64,000 nucleotides of DNA from positions 1 through 64,000 of the forward strand of contig NZ_JPKG01000061.1 in the NCBI RefSeq assembly GCF_000735605.1, in the 5' to 3' direction. Below, one piece after another: positions 17,557-23,926 of this stretch. The notes beneath the pieces are model-generated. The model made no database searches and was not told the DNA's origin. It saw only the letters and a program-made list of their open reading frames with translations. Each line of letters opens with the position of its first letter. The stretch's first letter is position 1. The translations under genes were made by a program, and so were the position numbers. The DNA comes from Allobosea sp. LC85 (lineage in GTDB: Bacteria > Pseudomonadota > Alphaproteobacteria > Rhizobiales > Beijerinckiaceae).

Positions 17557-18507
17557 TCAGCTCCGCTTTGCCGGCAATGCCCACATCAGCCCGCGCGTGA
17601 TGATGGCAGGGAAAACCGTGAGATGATCCTCGTCCTGGATGATCTCGGTGGTCAGCCTCAGGCCAGGATAGTTGCGCGAGCGCAGCGCCTTCTCGAACTC
17701 CTGCAGTTCGGCGATCATGTCGAGTTTGCTGCTATAGCGCGGCGAGGCCTTGCCGATCGTCTCGAAGGAGGCGATCGCCATCAGCACATCGGCCTTCAAC
17801 TCCTTGTTTGCCTCGGCATAGGCGCGCTCACGCGCGAACATCACCCGCTGGTCGAACCAGAGTGAAGGGCTGCCGATGATATAGTGCGAGAACATCTTCG
17901 GCTCGGTCAGCAGGATGTGGAGGCCGAGCAGCCCGCCATAGGAATGGCCGGCAAAAATGCTGCGATGGGTGTCGGTGCGATAGGTCGAAGCGACGAAGGG
18001 CATCAGCTCGTCGGCGAGGAAACGGCGATAGGGCTCTGCTTCGCCGAAGACCGGCGCGCGGCCGGACTCGTCCTTGGTCTTCTCGCCATTGGGCGTCGGC
18101 GTGTAGTCGCGGCGGCGGCTGAACTGCGGCGTGTCGCCGACCGCGTAGGAGATGCCGACCAGGATGAATTCTTCCAGCCCTTGGCCGCGGTTACCGACCC
18201 GGCGGGCAATGCTGCGCACCAGCGGAAAGGCATAGTCGGCGTCGGTGATGAACAGCACTGGAAAACGTCGGCGTGGCGAGGCGTGATAGGAGGCCGGCAG
18301 GCTGACATAGATCTCATAGTCGCGCTGCAGCGTCCTGGCACGGATCGTCCGGACCTCGGTGTCCTTCAGGACGAAGGGCGCCGGATCCGATGGAACCGCC
18401 GCAGCGGCCGGAGGTTCGGGGACCGGCTGGGCTGCATAAGCAACGCTGGCGAGCCCGAGGGCGGCAAGCAGGACAGGCAGGCGAAGCATCCGCCGGATCT
18501 CCGACAT
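17557..18507 (-). CDS. Exported esterase D-type alpha/beta hydrolase
   Basis: 316 residues from the chosen ATG; a further in-frame ATG at 18489 is possible. The longer upstream reading runs through a dispersed repeat and is rejected. A signal peptide (LPVLLAALGLASVAYAAQ) is followed by a putative-esterase (PF00756-type) fold: VLFITDADYAF, nucleophile elbow GHSYGG and DEDHLTVFP near the C-terminus, which supplies the likely catalytic His. Relatives include IroE and esterase D-like enzymes that act on siderophores or small esters. The substrate here is unknown, and no siderophore genes are nearby. Confidence 0.8.
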   Translation of the reverse strand: MSEIRRMLRLPVLLAALGLASVAYAAQPVPEPPAAAAVPSDPAPFVLKDTEVRTIRARTLQRDYEIYVSLPASYHASPRRRFPVLFITDADYAFPLVRSIARRVGNRGQGLEEFILVGISYAVGDTPQFSRRRDYTPTPNGEKTKDESGRAPVFGEAEPYRRFLADELMPFVASTYRTDTHRSIFAGHSYGGLLGLHILLTEPKMFSHYIIGSPSLWFDQRVMFARERAYAEANKELKADVLMAIASFETIGKASPRYSSKLDMIAELQEFEKALRSRNYPGLRLTTEIIQDEDHLTVFPAIITRGLMWALPAKRS

Positions 18508-18550
18508 GTTTGTGCCGGGATCGTGACGGTTCTCCCGCCATTCGCCAAGC

Positions 18551-18659
18551 GCTAAGGCATCGGCCCGAAAAGTAGATTGCGGTTTTCGGGAAAGCCGATG
18601 CAAACACAAAGCGTTAGATCATCGGACCGGGTACGGTTTCCGGTCAGATGATCTAACGC
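18551..18659 (-). repeat. RIME-like palindromic intergenic repeat, copy 1
   Basis: About 109 nt with two inverted repeats: one pairs GATCATCTGACCGG with CCGGTCCGATGATC, the other pairs GCATCGGCTTTCCCGAAAA with TTTTCGGGCCGATGC. The other two copies are on the plus strand. Its right edge contains the TAG stop of soxA (18653-18655); the left edge lies upstream of the esterase start. The two-palindrome layout and length recall RIME1 of rhizobia; that link is from memory of the family. Confidence 0.85.
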
Positions 18660-19411
18660 CGCATCGCCGGCGTCTCGATCGGCAGACCGCCGGCGCGCCC
18701 AGCAAGGTAGAGCTCGAGCGCCAGATATTCCGGCGCGCCATAGTCGAACTGCGTCGCCCGGACGCCGAGCGAGCAGGCGCGCAAGCGTCGATGCAGCGAG
18801 CCGACGCCGTTCCATTCCAACCGATAGGCCGGGTAGCCCGTCCCGGCGCCATGGCTGATCGTGTCGCCGCGCAGCTTCTGGCCAACCAGCCCGCCATGGC
18901 ATTGCTTGCAGGAGAGGTTGAGCTGTCCCTGGCGGCGTTCGAAGAAGGCCTTGCCCGCTTCATAGAAGGGCTGTGCCGGACCACTGGTCTCGACATCCAT
19001 CGCCAGGCCCCGGGACAGCGAAGCGACATAGGTGGTCAGCGCCAGAAGTTCGCCGCTCTCATAGCCGAAAGCGGGCTGCTTCTGCCGCTGCACGCGGCAC
19101 TGTTCGATGCGCCCCTCGAGATTCAGGAGCCTTCCGGAGGCGGCATCCACCTGCGGATAACGCGTCGCCGCGCCGCGCAGGCTCTTCTCCAGCTCGGCAT
19201 GGCACTGGCTGCAGGCCTGACCGGCCTCCGGCTTGCGGCTGAAGAGCTCCTGCCCTTGCTCGACCCAGAACCAGGCGGGGTTACGCGTCGGATCATCCTG
19301 CTGGTGGCGCAGCTCGGGCGATAGGAAAGCGCTCCCCGATGTGATCTCTTCGCCGCCCGCGACTGCGCCGACCATCGCCATCAGGAAACCCAGCGCCAGT
19401 TTCAGCCGCAT
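18653..19411 (-). CDS. soxA: Sulfur oxidation c-type cytochrome SoxA
   Basis: 252 residues with a signal peptide (LALGFLMAMVGAVAGGE) and two haem c sites, CSQCH (~88-92) and CKQCH (~168-172), the di-haem form of SoxA. RLRACSLGVRA near the C-terminus holds the active-site cysteine that receives thiosulfate in characterised SoxAX. SoxAX joins thiosulfate oxidatively to the SoxY arm cysteine in the periplasm. It is the last gene of the unit, 10 nt after soxZ. Its stop codon is supplied by the adjacent palindromic repeat. Confidence 0.93.
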   Translation of the reverse strand: MRLKLALGFLMAMVGAVAGGEEITSGSAFLSPELRHQQDDPTRNPAWFWVEQGQELFSRKPEAGQACSQCHAELEKSLRGAATRYPQVDAASGRLLNLEGRIEQCRVQRQKQPAFGYESGELLALTTYVASLSRGLAMDVETSGPAQPFYEAGKAFFERRQGQLNLSCKQCHGGLVGQKLRGDTISHGAGTGYPAYRLEWNGVGSLHRRLRACSLGVRATQFDYGAPEYLALELYLAGRAGGLPIETPAMRR

Positions 19412-19421
19412 CGCCGAGCGC

Positions 19422-19745
19422 TCACGTCACCGTCAGTCTGGCCGCTCGGGTGTAGACCGCTCCACCATCCTCGCGCCATTCGAAGACGATGTCGCCGGTC
19501 TCGACCGCGCGCGTCGTGAAGGAGACGAAGGGATTGGCCGAAACACCGGTATACATGTCGAGCCGGAAGATCGCCTCGCCGGCATAGGTCGCCGTCAGCC
19601 GGTTCAGGATTTTCCGCGGGACGGTGCCGCCCTTGCCATCGGACTGGCCGCCGCGGTCCATCGGATGCCGCGTCAGCACACGGATCTCGATGATGTCACC
19701 GGCGCGGGCTTCCGCCGGCATGCTGATGCGGGCGTTGAATGCCAT
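19422..19745 (-). CDS. soxZ: Thiosulfate carrier subunit SoxZ
   Basis: 107 residues from ATG at 19745, which has GAGGAG nearby upstream; the in-frame ATG five codons earlier is less well placed. The family features are present: MAFNARISMPAEARAGDII, LTRHPMDRGG, FRLDMYTGVSANPFVSF and an Ig-like beta sandwich. SoxZ has no signal peptide and is normally co-exported with SoxY by the Tat system. It follows soxY by 11 nt. Confidence 0.93.
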   Translation of the reverse strand: MAFNARISMPAEARAGDIIEIRVLTRHPMDRGGQSDGKGGTVPRKILNRLTATYAGEAIFRLDMYTGVSANPFVSFTTRAVETGDIVFEWREDGGAVYTRAARLTVT

Positions 19746-19756
19746 CGGAGCTCTCC

Positions 19757-20251
19757 TCAACCGCCGTCGATGCAGGCGCTCAGCGTCACCACGACATCGA
19801 CATCACTCATGAGATAGCCACCCGTGCTCAGCGCAGCGACGGCCGTGACCTTCTGCGAGGTCGCCAGCCGCAAGGTGGTCGCGACTTCGGCGCGACCGGA
19901 GCGAGGCCCCAGATGAAACCGCGCCATGTCCAGGAATGGGTTCTTCTCGGCGATGAGATGAATCCAGCGGACATGGTCCGCTTCTGTCATCGGGCTCTCG
20001 ACCACGATCCTGGCATCGACCGAATTGCCGTTCTCGACGAGCGCCGGGATCTCCAGCGTAATCCTGCCGCGCTCGGGTACCGCGCCTTCGGTCAGCCGCG
20101 CGATAAGCTCAGGCAGCGCTGGCAGCGTCGCGGCCAATGCCGAACTTGGCAGGGCGGCGAGGCCGAGCCCGACGCCAGTTCCGACGACGATATCACGCCG
20201 GCTCGGTGCGGGCTCAGAAGGTCTTGAGAGAGGCGAGATAGGCAACGACAT
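19757..20251 (-). CDS. soxY: Sulfur carrier protein SoxY with atypical C-terminal arm
   Basis: 164 residues, start at 20251 inside the end of soxX (38-nt overlap). A Tat-type leader (PSRRDIVVGTGVGLGLAALP) precedes the SoxY core, including NPFLDMARFHLG. Characterised SoxY proteins end in a flexible GGCGG arm whose cysteine carries the sulfur intermediate. This one ends in LSACIDGG, so the cysteine is kept but is fifth from the end with Ile-Asp behind it. The bases are unambiguous (codons TGC ATC GAC GGC GGT TGA). The change may alter how the arm enters SoxAX, SoxB or another partner. Confidence 0.92.
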   Translation of the reverse strand: MSLPISPLSRPSEPAPSRRDIVVGTGVGLGLAALPSSALAATLPALPELIARLTEGAVPERGRITLEIPALVENGNSVDARIVVESPMTEADHVRWIHLIAEKNPFLDMARFHLGPRSGRAEVATTLRLATSQKVTAVAALSTGGYLMSDVDVVVTLSACIDGG

Positions 20252-20660
20252 CCTCGATCTCCTGCTCCGACAGAGCGGGCTTGCCACGATAGGCCGGGGC
20301 GACATCGCGCAAGCCCTCGGTCCGGTAATAGGGCGGCATCACCGTCTCCGGATTGAGCCGCGATGAATCGACCAGCCTCAGCCTGATTTGCCCAGCGTCG
20401 AGCCGCGCCCCGATTCCGACCAGCGGCGGCCCGATCGCGCCCTGAAACGGCTCAGCCGAATCTGCCCCCTGATGACAGATCAGGCAATTGCCGCGTTCCC
20501 GGTCGCGCAGGATGTCCTGCCCTCGCGCCACCTCCCCGACACGCGCGCCGAGCGCCTTCGGAATCGCATCCTCGACGACGACGTAGGGCTCCAGCGCCAC
20601 GCCCGGCCGGGAAGAGACCAGTCCTCCGAGCAGGAGGACCGTGGCGAGGTGGAGGCGCAT
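20214..20660 (-). CDS. soxX: Sulfur oxidation cytochrome SoxX
   Basis: 148 residues with a short signal peptide (LATVLLLGGLVSSRPGVALE) and a single haem c site, CLICH (59-63). The likely axial Met lies in ETVMPPYYRT, and the chain ends in a typical cytochrome c helix (LSEQEIEDVVAYLASL). It pairs with SoxA. It starts 13 nt after the molybdoenzyme gene stop, which argues for one transcript. Confidence 0.9.
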   Translation of the reverse strand: MRLHLATVLLLGGLVSSRPGVALEPYVVVEDAIPKALGARVGEVARGQDILRDRERGNCLICHQGADSAEPFQGAIGPPLVGIGARLDAGQIRLRLVDSSRLNPETVMPPYYRTEGLRDVAPAYRGKPALSEQEIEDVVAYLASLKTF

Positions 20661-20673
20661 CGCGCGCCGCGGC

Positions 20674-22866
20674 CTAGGCCTTTCGCAAATCCATGTTCTT
20701 CAACGGCACCGAGCGGACGCGCTTGCCGGTCGCCGCGAAGATCGCGTTGAACACGGCCGGGGCCGCGACCGCGATCGTCGGTTCGCCGACACCACCCCAG
20801 AAGCCGCCGGACGGCACGATCACCGTCTCGACCGCTGGCATCTCGTCCAGGCGCAGCACGGTGTAGGTGTCGAAATTCTCCTCGACCATGCGCCCGTCCT
20901 TGACCGTGCACTCGCCATGGAGCGCCGCCGAGAGACCATAGACGAAGGAGCCCTCGACCTGCCGCTCGATCTGGGCCGGGTTGACGGCATGGCCCGGATC
21001 GGTCGCCGCGACGATGCGGTGAATCTTCAGCTTGCCGTCGGCGCTGACCGAAACTTCTGCGACCGCAGCAACATAGGAGCCAAATCCCATGGTCTGGCAG
21101 ATACCGCGATAAACCCCGGCTGGCAGAGCCTTGTCCCATTCCGCCTTCTTGGCGACGGCATTGAGCACAGCCAGATGCTTCGGATGGTCCTTCATCAGCG
21201 CCCGGCGGAATTCGAGCGGGTCCTTGCCGGCCGCATGGGCGAGCTCGTCCATGAAGCATTCGAGATAGATCGTGTTCTGGTTCAGGTTCACGCCACGCCA
21301 GAAGCCGGGGGGCACATGCGGGTTGCGCATCGCATGGTCGATCAGCAGGTTCGGGATGCCGTAGCCGATCGAAGCCTCCGGCCCCGGCGGGTTGAGGCCT
21401 TGGAAGACGGCCGGGTCGCGCCCATTCTGGATGTTCTGGGGGAAGATGCCGGCGACGATCGACTGGCCCGAGATGCGCATATGCAGCCCTGTCAGATTAC
21501 CATCCTTGTCGAGCGCGCCGGTCAGTTTGCACTGCGTCACCGGATGGTAGCGGCCATGCAGCATATCTTCCTCGCGCGACCAGACCAGCTTGATCGGGAT
21601 GCCGGGGATCTGCTTGGCGATGACAACCACCTGCCTGACCCAGTCATGCACTGCGCCGCGCCGACCGAATCCGCCACCGAGATCGATCTTGTAGGCCTCG
21701 CATTTGGCAATCGGCAGCCCTGAGGCTTCGGACGCCGCAGCCAGCGCCGCCTCCCCGTTCTGGGTGGGCGTCCAGACCTCGCAACGCTCCGGCGTGTAGC
21801 GCGCCGTCGCGTTCATCGGCTCCATCGTGGCGTGGTTCTGGAAGGGATAGGAATAGACCGACTCGATGACACGTGCCGCATTGGCGATCGCAGCCTTCGC
21901 GTCCCCAACCTGGTTGCCGATGACAGCTTCCGGCGCATCGAGACCTTCCTTGAGCCAGGCTGCGATGCTCTCGCTCGAGACTTTGGCATTCTCGCCATTG
22001 TCCCACTCGATCGGCAGCGCATCGAGGGCCGTCTTCGCCTGCCACCAGGTCTCGGCTACAACGGCGACCGCTGTCTCGCCCACCGGCACGACATGCGTCA
22101 CGCCCGGCATCGCCTTGATCTTGGCGGCGTCGCAACTCTTCACCTTGCCGCCGAAGACCGGGCAGTCCCTGATCGCGGCGTTGAGCATGCCTGGCATCTT
22201 CAGATCGGTGCCGTAGATCTTGGCGCCATTGGTCTTGTCGACCGTATCGAGGCGCTTCAGCGGCTTGCCCGCAATCGTCCAGTCCTTCGGATCCTTGAGC
22301 GGGACATCCTTGGGAACTTCGAGCTTCGAGGCCGCCTCGGCGACCTGCCCGTAGCGCAGCGAGCGGCCGGAAGCCTTGTGCGTGATGACGCTCTTCTCGG
22401 CGGAGCACTCCGCCGCCGGCACGTTCCATTGGCTCGCCGCGGCCTGGATCAGCATCATTCGCGCCGCCGCGCCGCCCTTGCGGACATAGTCCTGCGATTC
22501 ACGGATGCCGCGACTGCCGCCCGTCGAGAAATTGCCCCAGACGCGGTTGCGCGCGACGCTCTGACCCGGCGTCGGATATTCGGTCGTCACCTTGGCCCAG
22601 TCGCAGTTCAGTTCCTCGGCGACGAGCTGGGCGAGCCCCGTGAGCGTCCCCTGGCCCATCTCGGAACGGGCGATCCGGATCACAACCTTGTCGTCGGGAT
22701 GGACCACCACCCAGGCATTGATTTCCTTGACGGCTTCCTGCGCCATTGCCTCGCCCGCGACAGGAATGGCAAAGCCGAAGGAAAAGGCACCGGCCGCCGC
22801 CGCGGAGCCGGCGAGCAGGGTCCGGCGGGACAGGGTCGGAGATGTGTCAGCCGAGGCAGATATCAT
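20674..22866 (-). CDS. Tat-exported molybdopterin subunit, xanthine dehydrogenase family (IorB/aldehyde dehydrogenase type)
   Basis: 730 residues; the start at 22866 has GGAGG 8 nt upstream, while the longer reading covers the intergenic gap. A Tat leader (LSRRTLLAGSAAAAGAFSFG) places it in the periplasm. Features of the isoquinoline 1-oxidoreductase beta/membrane-linked aldehyde dehydrogenase group: two MPT-binding halves, DLGGGFGRRG, and GGVGEPTIA near the C-terminus with the catalytic Glu. The cofactor would be Mo-MCD, and electrons pass to the 2Fe-2S partner and then to cytochrome c. The substrate is unknown: relatives hydroxylate aldehydes and N-heterocycles. It is directly followed by soxXYZA. 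Confidence 0.87.
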   Translation of the reverse strand: MISASADTSPTLSRRTLLAGSAAAAGAFSFGFAIPVAGEAMAQEAVKEINAWVVVHPDDKVVIRIARSEMGQGTLTGLAQLVAEELNCDWAKVTTEYPTPGQSVARNRVWGNFSTGGSRGIRESQDYVRKGGAAARMMLIQAAASQWNVPAAECSAEKSVITHKASGRSLRYGQVAEAASKLEVPKDVPLKDPKDWTIAGKPLKRLDTVDKTNGAKIYGTDLKMPGMLNAAIRDCPVFGGKVKSCDAAKIKAMPGVTHVVPVGETAVAVVAETWWQAKTALDALPIEWDNGENAKVSSESIAAWLKEGLDAPEAVIGNQVGDAKAAIANAARVIESVYSYPFQNHATMEPMNATARYTPERCEVWTPTQNGEAALAAASEASGLPIAKCEAYKIDLGGGFGRRGAVHDWVRQVVVIAKQIPGIPIKLVWSREEDMLHGRYHPVTQCKLTGALDKDGNLTGLHMRISGQSIVAGIFPQNIQNGRDPAVFQGLNPPGPEASIGYGIPNLLIDHAMRNPHVPPGFWRGVNLNQNTIYLECFMDELAHAAGKDPLEFRRALMKDHPKHLAVLNAVAKKAEWDKALPAGVYRGICQTMGFGSYVAAVAEVSVSADGKLKIHRIVAATDPGHAVNPAQIERQVEGSFVYGLSAALHGECTVKDGRMVEENFDTYTVLRLDEMPAVETVIVPSGGFWGGVGEPTIAVAAPAVFNAIFAATGKRVRSVPLKNMDLRKA

Positions 22867-22991
22867 GTCTTCCTCCAGATTTCGGTTCGAAAGGCAGGGG
22901 AGCACGGGCACCTGGCCCGTCGCGCTCGACCTTACCCAGGCAAAACGTGAAACATGCGGGCCGACCGTCCGTCGGACCGACGCGATGAGGC

Positions 22992-23459
22992 TCAGCCGCG
23001 GCCGAGCGTGCCGCTGGCCGCCACATCCAGGATCGCCGCCTTGACACGCGTATAGGTGCCGCAACGACAGATATTGGTCATTTCATTGGCGATATCGGCT
23101 TCGCTCGGCTTGGGATTGGCCTGCAGGAGCGCAGCAGCCGCCATGATCATTCCGCTCTGGCAGTAACCGCATTGCGGGACGTCATGGGCAATCCAGGCCT
23201 TCTGCACGGGGTGCGATCCGTCCGGCGAAAGCCCTTCGATGGTCACGATCTTCTGTTCCGCCGAGACCGCGCTAACGGGGAGCGCGCAAGAGCGCGTCGC
23301 AACACCGTCGACATGCACGGTACAAGCGCCGCATTGCGCGACGCCGCAGCCATATTTCGTTCCGGTCAGGCCGATCTGTTCGCGTATCACCCAAAGCAAT
23401 GGCGTGTCGCCATCGACCGCCACATCCAGCATTCTGCCGTTTATGTTCAACTTCGCCAC
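22992..23459 (-). CDS. 2Fe-2S subunit of molybdenum hydroxylase (IorA type)
   Basis: 155 residues. The plant-ferredoxin cluster motif YGCGVAQCGACTVHVDG plus a later Cys binds one [2Fe-2S]; QCGYCQSGM and CRCGTY in the C-terminal helical domain bind the second. This is the standard small subunit of xanthine dehydrogenase-family enzymes. It has no signal of its own, so it probably crosses the membrane with the Tat-tagged large subunit. First gene of the putative iorAB-soxXYZA unit; a 125-nt gap separates it from the large subunit. Confidence 0.92.
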   Translation of the reverse strand: MAKLNINGRMLDVAVDGDTPLLWVIREQIGLTGTKYGCGVAQCGACTVHVDGVATRSCALPVSAVSAEQKIVTIEGLSPDGSHPVQKAWIAHDVPQCGYCQSGMIMAAAALLQANPKPSEADIANEMTNICRCGTYTRVKAAILDVAASGTLGRG

Positions 23460-23926
23460 CGCAACCTCCCGGTTCGATTTCAGAAGAACGGCGAGAGGGC
23501 CAGCGCGCCTCGCCGGGAGCCCAACGTGCCAACGGGCACGCGGCCAGATTGTATTTGGATGAGATTGAAACCCAGAACTTGGCCGCGGGCCAATGCCAAA
23601 ACTGCGAGCGCAGCATCAGTTTGCGAGGCGCCACGCTCCAAGTTGACACCCGGGATCCCAGTGGGATCGGTCCGAAAATGCGCAATCAGCCCCCTGATTG
23701 CCATGATCACGTCCCGATTATCGACGATCACGACGATCATCGCATCGCGCTGACAGCTCCATTTCTCACATCAATGTGATGAATCGGGCGCCAGTTCAGC
23801 ATTCCCAGCAACAAGGTTCTGTCCTTGCCCGATCCGACGCATTTTCCGATCTCGCCTTGCCTAACGCTGCTGGAGAAGGCGAGGTGCGGCATCGCGTCGA
23901 ATCAGCCTGAACGAGCCAGGATCGCC
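23460..23926. other. Divergent intergenic region, no assigned gene
   Basis: 467 nt between the minus-strand iorA-like gene and the plus-strand MscS gene. GC is lower than in the neighbours. An 86-codon minus-strand frame (23480-23740, starting MIVVIVDNRDVIMAIRGLIA) is open but has no recognisable family or strong ribosome-binding site. The region probably holds the promoters of both flanking units. Confidence 0.4.

Noticed and set aside
18508..18609. Upstream extension of the esterase gene by 34 codons
   Set aside because: The extension is translated from the RIME-like repeat; a signal peptide begins right after the downstream ATG.
23480..23740. 86-codon minus-strand frame before the iorA-like gene
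   Set aside because: No family, no good ribosome-binding site and ordinary chance length in this GC-rich DNA; mentioned only as part of the intergenic region.
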